From NCBI GenBank assembly GCA_052390415.1, contig JBQTGY010000138.1, positions 1 through 28,960 on the forward strand: a DNA stretch of 28,960 nt, in the 5' to 3' direction. The notes below the pieces were generated by a model. That model was not told where the DNA came from, made no database searches, and was given only the letters and a program-made list of their open reading frames with translations. This DNA is from JANNWF01 sp052390415. GTDB lineage: Bacteria > Pseudomonadota > Gammaproteobacteria > Xanthomonadales > Xanthomonadaceae. The translations under genes were made by a program, and so were the position numbers. Positions 1 to 8,136 of this stretch are shown piece by piece (position 1 is the first letter of the stretch; each line of letters begins with the position of its first letter).

Positions 1-69
1 GGTCCCCTTTGTGGCGGCGGCGGTTGGGAGATCAGGCCCGTCAGGGGTGCGCGCATGGATGCGCGTGCG

Positions 70-101
70 TTTTTGCCAGTACATGGATGTACTGTCAAAA
101 A
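70..101. terminator. Near-perfect 15-bp inverted repeat with flanking T and A runs
   Basis: The left arm TTTTTGCCAGTACAT (70-84) pairs with 87-101 around a two-base loop, with one mismatch. Because it begins with a T run and ends with an A run, it could act as an intrinsic terminator in either direction. It is the best terminator candidate for the leuD end of the operon, although it lies about 270 bases beyond the leuD stop. It could equally be an intergenic repeat with no termination role. Confidence 0.5.
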
Positions 102-121
102 CCCCTCCCGACCGACGCGGA

Positions 122-140
122 CTCGCGGCTTCATCGCGAG
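122..140. repeat. Short hairpin CTCGCG / CGCGAG
   Basis: CTCGCG at 122-127 is complementary to CGCGAG at 135-140, with a seven-base loop. It lies between two longer hairpins and is probably part of the same composite intergenic repeat. Confidence 0.35.
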
Positions 141-170
141 CGCCACATCGGGGTCGCCTTTCTTTTGGTT

Positions 171-198
171 ACTTTTCTTTGGTGATTCAAAGAAAAGT
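171..198. repeat. 11-bp perfect inverted repeat (CTTTTCTTTGG-type intergenic element)
   Basis: ACTTTTCTTTG (171-181) and CAAAGAAAAGT (188-198) are perfect complements around a six-base loop. The preceding TTTCTTTTGG is part of a sequence style I know as a dispersed intergenic element in Xanthomonadales. That link is from memory and was not searched. Confidence 0.6.
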
Positions 199-369
199 GA
201 CTCGGCGGCCGCTGAGGCCGACGAAACCGTGCGGAGATCCAACTCACTGCGAGAGAAGCTTGAAATGCTGGATTCCAGCCTGAGACGAAACGACAAGGCT
301 GTGCGCCAAGCTTCAACGCAATCGAAGTTGATGCAAACGCGCCAGCCGACGCGCCTCCGGCCCCGATCA

Positions 370-948
370 TCAGGCCGCCCGCTTGGCTTCAAAATCCGCA
401 ATGGCTGCGGACTCAGCCAACAAATACCCGAGCTGATCCACACCCCGCAGCAAACACTGCCGCGCAAATCCCTCCACTTTGAATCCAATCGACGAGCCGT
501 CTGGCAACTCAACCCGCTCGCGCTCCAAATCAATCACGATCTTCTGCGATTCCACGGTGGCCAAGCGATTCCAGTCGCTCGCGGAAACCACGATAGGCAG
601 CAAGCCATTCTTCAACGAGTTGTTGCGGAAAATATCGGCAATCTGCGTCGAGATCACGGCTTGGATGCCAAGATCCAGCAGTGCCCAGGGCGCATGTTCG
701 CGCGACGACCCGCAGCCGAAGTTGTGGCCGGCCAGCAGCACGCCGGCACCGCGCAGCTCAGGGCGATGCAGGGGAAAGTCCGTGCGCTCGTTGCCGGCGG
801 CATCAAAGCGCCAGTCGGCAAAACAGTAGCGACCCAATCCGGCGCGTTGGGTGGTGGTGAGGAAGCGTGCGGGGATGATCTGATCGGTGTCGATGTTCTC
901 GCCCGGCAGGATGGCGAGGCGGGATTCGAAGCGGCGGATGGCTCGCAT
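370..948 (-). CDS. leuD: 3-isopropylmalate dehydratase small subunit
   Basis: This is the small (swivel-domain) subunit of isopropylmalate isomerase, which with LeuC converts 2-isopropylmalate to 3-isopropylmalate in cytosolic leucine synthesis. The 192-residue product has the family hallmarks: ENIDTDQIIPARFL near residue 17 and a central GHNFGCGSSREHAPWAL, which forms part of the substrate site. Length is normal for LeuD. The ATG at 948-946 shares one base with the leuC stop (TGATG), so the two subunits are probably translationally coupled. It is the last gene of the visible ilv-leu operon. An aconitase-type swivel protein of another pathway is possible, but adjacency to leuC makes LeuD the clear choice. 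Confidence 0.96.
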   Translation of the reverse strand: MRAIRRFESRLAILPGENIDTDQIIPARFLTTTQRAGLGRYCFADWRFDAAGNERTDFPLHRPELRGAGVLLAGHNFGCGSSREHAPWALLDLGIQAVISTQIADIFRNNSLKNGLLPIVVSASDWNRLATVESQKIVIDLERERVELPDGSSIGFKVEGFARQCLLRGVDQLGYLLAESAAIADFEAKRAA

Positions 949-2384
949 CAGTCGGCCTGCTCGGTGCTGTTCAATGACAGAGGAGGGTAGTTTCGCGGGT
1001 CGGCGATGCAGCCGGCGACGGCGCAGGCGGCGGCGGTGGCGGGGCTTGCAAGCACGGTGCGAGCGCCGGGGCCTTGGCGGCCTTCAAAATTGCGATTGCT
1101 GGTGGACACACACAGCTCGCCGGGAGCCACACGATCACCGTTCATCGCGATGCACATGGAGCACCCAGGCTCGCGCCATTCGGCGCCAGCATCGCGGAAT
1201 ATCTGGTCCAGACCTTCTCGTTCGGCTTCGCGTTTGACCGCGTCCGAGCCCGGCACGATCAACATGCGGATATGTGATGCCACGTGGCGTTTGCGCAGGA
1301 TGCCGGCCGCTTCGCGCAGGTCCGACATGCGTCCGTTGGTGCAGGAGCCGATGAACACCACATCCACCTTCTGCCCCACCAGCGGATCGCCGCCGCGAAA
1401 CCCCATGTAGGCCAGTGCGCGCTCGCTCTGCGCATCCGCAGCCTTGGGAACGGCGCGGTCGATGGCCACCACTTGGCCGGGGTTGGTACCCCAAGTGACC
1501 GTCGGACGCACCTGCGACGCATCGACGCGCACTTCGCGATCAAAGCGCGCACCGGTATCGCTCGCCAGCGCCAACCACGCGGCTGCTGCGGTCTCGAAAT
1601 CCTGGCCTTGCGGTGCCATCGGACGACCGCGCAGCCACTCCACCGTCGTTGCGTCCGGCGCGACCAAGCCAGCGCGCGCGCCGGCTTCAATCGACATGTT
1701 GCACAAGGTCATGCGTGCTTCCATCGACAACGCGCGAATCGCTTCGCCGCGATACTCGATGACGTGGCCGGTGCCGCCATCCACGCCCAACGCGCCGACG
1801 ATATGCAGGATCAAGTCTTTCGCGCCGACGCCCGCCGGCAGGCGACCATCGACGGTGACCGCCATGGACTTGGGCCGGCGTTGCAACAGCGATTGTGTCG
1901 CCAACACGTGGCCCACTTCGGTCGTGCCGATGCCAAACGCCAATGCCCCGAATGCACCATGGGTGGCCGTGTGCGAGTCGCCGCAAACGATGGTCATGCC
2001 CGGCTGAGTCGCGCCCAGTTCCGGCCCCATCACGTGCACGACGCCGCGCGATCCCGAACCGAAGCCGTGCAGGGTCAGGCCAAACTCGGCGCAGTTGGCT
2101 TCCAGCGTGGCCACTTGATCAGCCGCAGCGGCATCGCCGTAAGGCAGCTTGCCGTTGGAATCCGCCGGCAAGGTCGGCGTCGAATGATCCAGCGTCACCA
2201 AGGTCCGCTCTGGCCGCCGCACCCGCAAACCGCGTTCACGCAGTTCGGAAAATGCTTGCGGCGAGGTGACTTCGTGCACCAGGTGCAGATCGACATACAG
2301 GATCGCCGGCGCGTCGGCTTGTTCAGCGCGGACGCAGTGGCTGTTCCAGATTTTGTCGATGATGGTTTGGGGACTGGGGGGCAT
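948..2384 (-). CDS. leuC: 3-isopropylmalate dehydratase large subunit
   Basis: This is the catalytic [4Fe-4S] subunit of isopropylmalate isomerase, a partner of LeuD. The 478-residue protein starts in the family manner, with LHLVHEVTSPQAF near residues 33-45, and carries the cluster cysteines in GSCTNGR (Cys348) and GCSMCIAMN (Cys408, Cys411). VCGDSHTATHGAFGALAFG (about 133-151) is another conserved block. Only 38 bases separate it from ilvE, and its stop overlaps the leuD start. No clear Shine-Dalgarno sequence precedes the ATG, so translation may depend partly on coupling. The first codons, CCCCCCAGTCCCCA, match the C-rich repeat found between leuA and ilvE; the residues they encode (PPSPQ) may be repeat-derived. 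Confidence 0.97.
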   Translation of the reverse strand: MPPSPQTIIDKIWNSHCVRAEQADAPAILYVDLHLVHEVTSPQAFSELRERGLRVRRPERTLVTLDHSTPTLPADSNGKLPYGDAAAADQVATLEANCAEFGLTLHGFGSGSRGVVHVMGPELGATQPGMTIVCGDSHTATHGAFGALAFGIGTTEVGHVLATQSLLQRRPKSMAVTVDGRLPAGVGAKDLILHIVGALGVDGGTGHVIEYRGEAIRALSMEARMTLCNMSIEAGARAGLVAPDATTVEWLRGRPMAPQGQDFETAAAAWLALASDTGARFDREVRVDASQVRPTVTWGTNPGQVVAIDRAVPKAADAQSERALAYMGFRGGDPLVGQKVDVVFIGSCTNGRMSDLREAAGILRKRHVASHIRMLIVPGSDAVKREAEREGLDQIFRDAGAEWREPGCSMCIAMNGDRVAPGELCVSTSNRNFEGRQGPGARTVLASPATAAACAVAGCIADPRNYPPLSLNSTEQAD

Positions 2385-2422
2385 GGCTAGGTCTCACTAA
2401 AGCATGAAGTTGAAATTCCGAT

Positions 2423-3382
2423 TCAAGCCAACGCCGCCACCCGAGGTTCTGCCGCTGCGCCAACCCCGACATGATCCAACCAGCCCCACTTATCCTGCGT
2501 GCGGCCATCAAACAGGCCGAAAAACTTCTCTTGCAGGGCGGCAGTGATCGGGCCGCGGCAGCCCGCGCCGATGTTCATGCGATCGACGGAGCGCACTGGA
2601 GTGATTTCGGCGGCGGTGCCGGTCAGGAAAATTTCGTCGGCGAGATACAGCATTTCGCGTGGCAGGGATTGCTCGACGATCTTCAGGCCCATCTCGCCGG
2701 CCAAGGTGAATACCGTGTCGCGGGTGATGCCGACCAGGATCGACGCAGCCGCAGGTGGTGTGTAGAGCACGCCTTTGCGAATGATGAACAGGTTCTCGCC
2801 GCTGCCCTCGGATAGCATGCCGTCAGTGGACAGCGCGATGCCTTCGGCAAAACCGTTGCGCTTGGCTTCCAGCGCGATCAACTGCGAATTCAAGTAGTTG
2901 CCACCCGCCTTGGCCGCGGTGGGGAAGGTGTTGGGCGCGGCGCGATTCCAGCTCGACACGCAGACGTCGATGCCTTGGCGCAGCCCCTCTTCGCCGAGGT
3001 AAGCGCCGAACTCGATGGCCGCGATGGCCACATCGACCGGGCCGTTCTCGGGTGCTGCCAAGCCAAAGCCCGACAGGCCGCGGAACGCGATGGGTCGCAG
3101 ATAAGCCGCACCCAGCTTGTTCTCGCGAACCGTCTGCTTGCAGGCCTCAAAGATCTGCGCTTCGTCAAAGCCCAGATTCATCCGATAGATGCGCGCCGAT
3201 TCAAACAGCCGCGCCGTGTGGTCGCGCAAACGAAAGATCGCCGGTCCATCGTGTGTGGCGTAGCAGCGAATGCCCTCGAACACCGAGGAGCCGTAGTGCA
3301 ACCCGTGCGCCATCACGTGCACGGTCGCGTCGGCCCACGGAACCAGGCGGCCGTTGAACCAGATGTATTGGGAGGTTTTCAT
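2423..3382 (-). CDS. ilvE: Branched-chain amino acid aminotransferase (PLP fold type IV)
   Basis: This enzyme transfers amino groups between glutamate and the keto acids of leucine, isoleucine and valine, the last step of all three pathways. The 319-residue protein shows HGLHYGSSVFEGIRCY (about 26-41), the PLP-binding Lys158 in FPTAAKAGGNYLNS, and EGSGENLFI (192-200), which helps bind cofactor phosphate. Size and motif order fit the short IlvE type rather than D-amino acid transaminase or aminodeoxychorismate lyase. It lies between leuA and leuC, 38 bases ahead of leuC. No strong ribosome binding site precedes its ATG. The 175-base gap from leuA holds a long GC-rich inverted repeat that could affect its expression. 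Confidence 0.95.
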   Translation of the reverse strand: MKTSQYIWFNGRLVPWADATVHVMAHGLHYGSSVFEGIRCYATHDGPAIFRLRDHTARLFESARIYRMNLGFDEAQIFEACKQTVRENKLGAAYLRPIAFRGLSGFGLAAPENGPVDVAIAAIEFGAYLGEEGLRQGIDVCVSSWNRAAPNTFPTAAKAGGNYLNSQLIALEAKRNGFAEGIALSTDGMLSEGSGENLFIIRKGVLYTPPAAASILVGITRDTVFTLAGEMGLKIVEQSLPREMLYLADEIFLTGTAAEITPVRSVDRMNIGAGCRGPITAALQEKFFGLFDGRTQDKWGWLDHVGVGAAAEPRVAALA

Positions 3383-3418
3383 GGGTGGGTGGGTTCCGTG
3401 CGGGGGTTGGTTGTTTTA

Positions 3419-3552
3419 AGAGCGGGGTTGGGGACTGGGGGCTGGGGTGTGGTGCTGAAATTGCGGTGAAGAGGCTGGCTCCGAGAGCTGGGTTTGCGAG
3501 TGGGTCGCTCCATGCGCCCCAGCCCCCAGCCCCCAGTCCCCAGCCCCGCTCT
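3419..3552. repeat. 29-bp inverted repeat of G-rich/C-rich tracts between leuA and ilvE
   Basis: The arms 3419-3447 and 3524-3552 are complementary over 29 bases with a single mismatch, which would be a G-U wobble in one RNA orientation. They are separated by 76 bases. The arms consist of GGGG runs spaced by TT, ACT and CT, and the right arm carries an extra C5 run starting at 3517. Transcribed on the minus strand, the G-rich arm comes first, right after the leuA stop, and the C-rich arm follows. The RNA could therefore form either a long hairpin or a G-quadruplex. Similar tracts are intergenic repeats in related genomes, as far as I recall. Confidence 0.8.
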
Positions 3553-3557
3553 AGCTC

Positions 3558-5132
3558 TTAAGCAGCTGCAACCACCTCACGCGCCTGCAAGACATTGCGC
3601 CGCTCAATCCGATTGATCACCTCGACCAAGGCGAGTGCACTGGCCTCGAGGATGTCGGTGCTGACCGCACGGCCACGGTATTCGCGGCCGTCGACTTCGA
3701 CGTCAACCCGCGCTTCGCCTTGGGCGTCTTCGCCGGTGGACAGCGAACGCACCTGGTACTGGCGCAGGGTGACGGTGATGCCGGTGGCGCGTTCGATGGA
3801 GGCAAAAATCGCATGTACCGGGCCGTCGCCGACGGCAGCTTCCGAGATCACACGGCCGTCTTCGTGACCCATGCGTACGCTGGCCGATGGCACGGCTTCG
3901 CGACCGATGGCACCTTGAATGTGCAGGGCCAACAGCCGCCATGGCCCGCCTTCAGTGCCCGTCGCGCCCAGTGCAATGGCTTCCAGATCCGCATCGAACA
4001 CTTCTTTTTTCTTGTCGGCCAACGCCTTGAAGTTGGCGAAGGCCTGATTCAGCGCCGCTTCCTCCAGCGTGAAACCCAGCTCACGCAGGCGATCCGTCAA
4101 GGCCGCACGACCGCTGTGTTTGCCCAGCACCAGTTGCGAGCGCGATACGCCCACATCTTCCGGCGCCATGATTTCGTAGGTCTCGCGATGGCGCAGCATG
4201 CCGTGCTGATGAATGCCGCTTTCGTGCGCGAACGCGTTGTCGCCGACGATGGCCTTGTTGCGGGCGACCAGACTGCCGGTGATCGAAGCCAGCTTGCGCG
4301 AGGTCGGATACAGCTTCTGCGTACGAATGCGCGTGGTAACGCCGTAATGCGGACTGCGCGTGCGCAGCGCCATCACGATTTCTTCCAGCGCAGCATTGCC
4401 AGCGCGTTCGCCGATGCCGTTGATGGTGCACTCGACCTGACGCGCGCCGTTCTCGATGGCGGCCAAGGAGTTGGCGACGGCCAGCCCCAGGTCGTCATGG
4501 CAATGGCAAGACAGCACGGCCTTCTCGATGCCGCGAACGTGCTCACGCAGATACGCAAACAGAGCGCCGTACTGCGAGGGAATCGCATAGCCAACGGTAT
4601 CTGGCACGTTCAAGGTGCGCGCGCCGGCTTCGACCACCGCGCTCAGCATTTGCGCCAGATAGGCTGGCTCCGAGCGCGATGCGTCTTCAGCTGAAAACTC
4701 GACGTCATCGCAATAGGTGCGGGCCAGTTCCACCGCTGCCGCTGCTGCTTCCAATGCCTCGGCACGACTCATGCGCAGCTTGTGGGTGAGGTGGATATCG
4801 CTGCTGGCGATGAACACGTGGATGCGCGGCTTCTCGGCTTTTTCCAAAGCCGCCGCCGCGCGCTCGATGTCGTGACGCTGACTGCGTGCCAGCGCCGCGA
4901 CGCCGCTGCCGCGCACTTGCGAGGCAATGGCCGATACCGCAGCAAAGTCATCCGGGCTTGCCGCGGCAAAACCGGCCTCGATCACATCGACGCCGAGTTC
5001 GACCAGCGCGTTGGCCATCGTGAGCTTCTGTGCCGTGCTCATCGAGCAGCCGGGCGACTGCTCACCGTCGCGCAGGGTGGTATCGAAGATCTTGACGTGA
5101 TTGCTGGCGTCATTGACGACGTTGGCGTTCAT
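3558..5132 (-). CDS. leuA: 2-isopropylmalate synthase
   Basis: This enzyme condenses acetyl-CoA with 2-ketoisovalerate, the committed step of leucine synthesis. The 524-residue protein has the TIM-barrel motif FDTTLRDGEQSPG (residues 16-28), metal-binding His210 and His212 in CHCHDDLG, and GIGERAGNAALEEIVMAL (about 239-256). A C-terminal LeuA dimerisation/regulatory domain extends from about residue 390 and usually gives leucine feedback inhibition. The open frame continues 70 codons upstream, but the ATG at 5132-5130 is preferred: it has TTGGAG eight bases upstream, and residue conservation begins just after it. It lies 35 bases after ilvC. Length and context fit LeuA rather than homocitrate or citramalate synthase. 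Confidence 0.96.
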   Translation of the reverse strand: MNANVVNDASNHVKIFDTTLRDGEQSPGCSMSTAQKLTMANALVELGVDVIEAGFAAASPDDFAAVSAIASQVRGSGVAALARSQRHDIERAAAALEKAEKPRIHVFIASSDIHLTHKLRMSRAEALEAAAAAVELARTYCDDVEFSAEDASRSEPAYLAQMLSAVVEAGARTLNVPDTVGYAIPSQYGALFAYLREHVRGIEKAVLSCHCHDDLGLAVANSLAAIENGARQVECTINGIGERAGNAALEEIVMALRTRSPHYGVTTRIRTQKLYPTSRKLASITGSLVARNKAIVGDNAFAHESGIHQHGMLRHRETYEIMAPEDVGVSRSQLVLGKHSGRAALTDRLRELGFTLEEAALNQAFANFKALADKKKEVFDADLEAIALGATGTEGGPWRLLALHIQGAIGREAVPSASVRMGHEDGRVISEAAVGDGPVHAIFASIERATGITVTLRQYQVRSLSTGEDAQGEARVDVEVDGREYRGRAVSTDILEASALALVEVINRIERRNVLQAREVVAAA

Positions 5133-5167
5133 ACACTTGGCTCCAAGGCCGAGTAACTGCGGGGCGT

Positions 5168-6208
5168 TTAGCCCTGCGGGATGAGAGTGGGCTTGCTCTC
5201 GCTTGCCTTGGCGCGGCCCGCTTCCGCCAGCCACGGCATGCGTGCGCGCAACTGCTTGCCGACGACTTCGATCGGGTGGTCGAGGTCTTTCTGCTTCAGC
5301 GCGTCGTAATTGGCGCGACCGGACTTGTGTTCGGCCACCCACTCGCGCGCAAAGGTGCCGTCCTGGATTTCCTTCAGCACCGCGCGCATTTGTTCGCGGG
5401 TGTGCGAATCGACGACGCGCGGGCCGCGGGTCAGATCGCCGTACTGCGCAGTCTCGGAGATGAAATCGTGCATCCGCGCAAAGCCGCCTTCCCAGAGCAG
5501 ATCAACGATCAGCTTGAGTTCGTGCAGGCATTCGTAATAGGCCACTTCCGGCTGATAGCCCGCTTCGACCAAGGTCTCGAAGCCCATCGCGACCAACTCG
5601 GTGGCCCCGCCGCAGAGGACCGCTTGCTCGCCGAACAGATCGGTTTCGGTTTCTTCGGCAAACGTGGTTTCCATCACGCCGCCGCGGGTACTGCCGATGC
5701 CGTGCGCGTAGGCCAGCGCCAGCTCTTTCGCATGACCGGTCGCGTCCTGATACACCGCCATCAAGGCGGGCACGCCACGGCCTTCTTCGTATTGGCGACG
5801 AACCAACGCGCCGGGGCTCTTCGGTGCGACCAGGATCACGTCCAGATCCTTGCGCGGGTCGATCTGCTTGTAATGCACGTTGAAGCCATGCGCGAACAGC
5901 ACCGCTGCGCCTTGCCGCGCCAACGGGGCGACCTGCTCGGCGTACACCGTCGGCTGCTGCATGTCGGGGGTCAGCAGGCAGATGATGTCGCCCTTGGGAA
6001 TCGCGTTCTCCGGCGTATCCACATTCAGGCCATCGGCCTTGGCTTGCTCGAAGCTCTTGCCCGGACGCGCCGCCACCAGCACCGACACGCCGCTGTCGTT
6101 CAAATTCAACGCATGCGCGCGGCCCTGGCTGCCATAGCCATAAATCACGATGGTCTTGTTGCGCAGCGCTTCGGGATTGGCATCGGCAGTGGAGTAGTGC
6201 TTGGTCAT
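5168..6208 (-). CDS. ilvC: Ketol-acid reductoisomerase (NADP+), class I
   Basis: This enzyme isomerises and reduces acetolactate or acetohydroxybutyrate to the dihydroxy acids of valine and isoleucine synthesis, using Mg2+ and NADPH. The 346-residue protein has the nucleotide-binding GYGSQGRAHALNL (about 24-36), VAPKSPGALVRRQYEEGRGVPAL, the acidic metal-site segment ETDLFGEQAVLCGG, and CHELKLIVDLLWEGG. The length of about 346 identifies class I, not the long enterobacterial class II. The chosen ATG (6208-6206) has AAGGA eight bases upstream. The frame is open for 44 more codons upstream, but that part is made of REP-element sequence. It lies between ilvD and leuA in the operon. Confidence 0.97.
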   Translation of the reverse strand: MTKHYSTADANPEALRNKTIVIYGYGSQGRAHALNLNDSGVSVLVAARPGKSFEQAKADGLNVDTPENAIPKGDIICLLTPDMQQPTVYAEQVAPLARQGAAVLFAHGFNVHYKQIDPRKDLDVILVAPKSPGALVRRQYEEGRGVPALMAVYQDATGHAKELALAYAHGIGSTRGGVMETTFAEETETDLFGEQAVLCGGATELVAMGFETLVEAGYQPEVAYYECLHELKLIVDLLWEGGFARMHDFISETAQYGDLTRGPRVVDSHTREQMRAVLKEIQDGTFAREWVAEHKSGRANYDALKQKDLDHPIEVVGKQLRARMPWLAEAGRAKASESKPTLIPQG

Positions 6209-6274
6209 TGCGAGAGTCCTTGATCGAGGTGGGATGGCGAGGTGGTTGACAGGGATTACTTCGTGCAAGTGTTC

Positions 6275-6337
6275 GTAGGAGCGCCGGAAGGCGCGATGCT
6301 TCTCAATCTGTAGGAGCGCCGGAAGGCGCGATGCTTC
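6275..6337. repeat. Two direct 28-bp REP units between ilvD and ilvC
   Basis: Positions 6275-6302 and 6310-6337 are identical: GTAGGAGCGCCGGAAGGCG followed by CGATGCTTC, separated by seven bases. Each contains the small inverted repeat GCGCC / GGCGC. The same unit occurs twice more in this window, inside pgeF (19615-19677). An intergenic REP array here may stabilise or separate the ilvD and ilvC parts of the transcript; that is inference. Confidence 0.85.
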
Positions 6338-6343
6338 CAAATC

Positions 6344-8005
6344 TCAGCGCGCCTCATACGGAAACCCCGTGCACGCGCCCGTCGAGGCCGAGCTCACCGT
6401 CGTCGCGTACTTCGCCATCACGCCACTGCGCGGCGGCGGTCGAGGAGGCTGCCACTGCCGAGCACGCGCATCCAAATCGGCGTCGGTCGACAGCGTGCGC
6501 GCATTGACGTCAATGGTTATCACATCACCATCGATCAAGCGCGCAATCGGGCCATCCAGCGCCGCTTCGGGACAGATGTGCCCGACCATGAAGCCATGCG
6601 TCGCGCCAGAGAATCGCCCATCGGTAATCAGCGCCACTTCGCCGCCCAAACCCTGGCCAACCAGTGCGGCGGTGACGGCGAGCATTTCACGCATGCCGGG
6701 ACCACCCACCGGGCCTTCGCCGCGAATCACCACGACGTCGCCCGGTTTGATCGCGCGCTGTTGCACGGCGGCGAAGCAAGCTTCTTCTGAATCAAACACC
6801 CGCGCCGGTCCGGTAAACAGCAAGCTGTCGTGACCGGCCAACTTCACCACGCAGCCTTCCGGCGCGAGGTTGCCATTCAACACACCGAAACCGCCGCGTG
6901 CCTTCAGCGGCTGCGCGGTGCTCAAGATCACTTTTTGACCCTCACGCTCGATTGCTTCGTCGATCTCGACAAACAGGCTGCGACCGCTGCTGGTCGGTTG
7001 ATCGACCAGCAGTCCGCCGTCGCGCAAACGCGCGCCCAACAACTGTGATCCGCCAGCCAAATACATGTCCGGGGCCATGAAACGGCCGCCCGGCTTCAAG
7101 TCGGCAATCACCGGTGTGGCGCGGCTGATGCTGTCGAATTGATCCAATGGAAAGTCGACACCGGCTTCGCGGGCGATGGCAATCAAGTGCAGCACGGCGT
7201 TGGTCGATCCCGCCGTGGCGGTCACTGCGGTGGCCGCATTGCGGATTGCATCGAAGCTGATGAAGCTACGTGCGCTGATGTTGTCGCGGACCAGACCCAT
7301 CACCCGCACACCACAGGCGCGAGCGGCATCGAGTTTGGCCGGATCAGTCGCTGGAATGTCATTCAAACCCATCGGTGCCAAGCCGAGAAACGTGGTCGCC
7401 AGCGCCATGGTGTTGGCGGTGAACTGACCACCGCAGGCACCCGCGCCAGGGCACGCGGTCTTCTCGATGGCTTCCAGTTCAGCGTCATCGATACGCCCGG
7501 CGGCATGCGCGCCGACCGCCTCGAAGACTTCCTGGATGGTGATGTTCTTGTCTTTGTGGCAGCCCGGCAGAATGCTGCCGCCGTACAACATCAGCCCCGG
7601 CAGATCCAACCGCGCCAACGCCATGGCCGCTGCGGGAATGGTCTTGTCGCAGCCGCAGAGCACCACCAGTCCATCCAGACAATGGCCGTTGACGGCCAAT
7701 TCAATCGAGTCGGTGATCGTTTCCCGGCTCGCCAATGAGGCGCGCATGCCAGCCGTGCCCATGGCGATGCCGTCGGTCACCGCAATGGTGTTGAACTCGA
7801 TCGGCGTGCCACCAGCTGCAAGGATTCCCGCCCGCACATGCTGCGCCAGCTCGCGCAGGTTCAAGTTGCATGGACTCACGTCCGACCACGAGTGCACAAC
7901 GGCAATCATGGGCTTGGCGATGGCGGCATCATCCAGACCAGTGGCCCGCAACATCGCGCGGGCGGCGGCTCGATCGGGTCCGGTCTTGATGGCGTCGCTG
8001 TGCAT
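6344..8005 (-). CDS. ilvD: Dihydroxy-acid dehydratase
   Basis: This Fe-S enzyme dehydrates 2,3-dihydroxy-isovalerate or -methylvalerate to the keto acids for valine/leucine and isoleucine synthesis. From the ATG at 8005-8003 the protein is 553 residues. Probable cluster cysteines are Cys46 (VSPCNLNL), Cys119 (GCDKTIPA) and Cys191 (GAGACGGQFTANTM). It also has DGRFSGATHGFMVGHICPEA near the C-terminus, a conserved block of the IlvD/Edd family. Length fits the shorter IlvD group; phosphogluconate dehydratase (Edd) is excluded by context. The frame continues 50 codons upstream into the attenuator hairpin, which cannot be part of the gene. No strong ribosome binding site precedes the ATG. It is the first structural gene after the attenuator. 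Confidence 0.96.
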   Translation of the reverse strand: MHSDAIKTGPDRAAARAMLRATGLDDAAIAKPMIAVVHSWSDVSPCNLNLRELAQHVRAGILAAGGTPIEFNTIAVTDGIAMGTAGMRASLASRETITDSIELAVNGHCLDGLVVLCGCDKTIPAAAMALARLDLPGLMLYGGSILPGCHKDKNITIQEVFEAVGAHAAGRIDDAELEAIEKTACPGAGACGGQFTANTMALATTFLGLAPMGLNDIPATDPAKLDAARACGVRVMGLVRDNISARSFISFDAIRNAATAVTATAGSTNAVLHLIAIAREAGVDFPLDQFDSISRATPVIADLKPGGRFMAPDMYLAGGSQLLGARLRDGGLLVDQPTSSGRSLFVEIDEAIEREGQKVILSTAQPLKARGGFGVLNGNLAPEGCVVKLAGHDSLLFTGPARVFDSEEACFAAVQQRAIKPGDVVVIRGEGPVGGPGMREMLAVTAALVGQGLGGEVALITDGRFSGATHGFMVGHICPEAALDGPIARLIDGDVITIDVNARTLSTDADLDARARQWQPPRPPPRSGVMAKYATTVSSASTGACTGFPYEAR

Positions 8006-8062
8006 GGAGTTCGAGATCAAAAGAAGGAGCGGAGTGAGAGGCTGCGTGGGATTCGTAGAGCA

Positions 8063-8104
8063 TGAAAACAAAAAACCCCGCACGGGTTGCCCGATGCGGG
8101 GTTT
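8063..8104 (-). terminator. Attenuator: intrinsic terminator ahead of ilvD
   Basis: On the minus strand AACCCCGCA pairs with TGCGGGGTT, and an inner CGGG pairs with CCCG around a CAA loop. This gives a 13-bp stem with one bulged base (8103-8074), followed by TTTTTTGTTTT. It lies 58 bases before the ilvD ATG and just after a leader ORF rich in Leu, Ile and Val codons. Part of its 5' arm (CCGCATCG) can pair instead with CGGTGCGG at 8157-8150 inside the leader ORF. That is the mutually exclusive antiterminator expected for ribosome-mediated attenuation. Confidence 0.9.
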
Positions 8105-8136
8105 GGATTCTTGGGGGTTCTGCTGTTGCTTGCGCC

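Larger units (their letters stand above)
1..369. other. Intergenic region downstream of leuD, hairpin-rich, no gene seen
   Basis: No convincing coding region lies between the left edge and the leuD stop. The open frames here have repeat-like composition, with no recognisable protein and no ribosome binding site. The stretch contains three separate inverted repeats (70-101, 122-140 and 171-198), which suggests a composite intergenic repeat. leuB, which often follows leuD, is not present up to the edge. Confidence 0.6.

Noticed and set aside
1284..2390. Long plus-strand open frame opposite leuC
   Set aside because: It is a shadow of leuC; the minus-strand gene is certain and the antisense product has no family resemblance.
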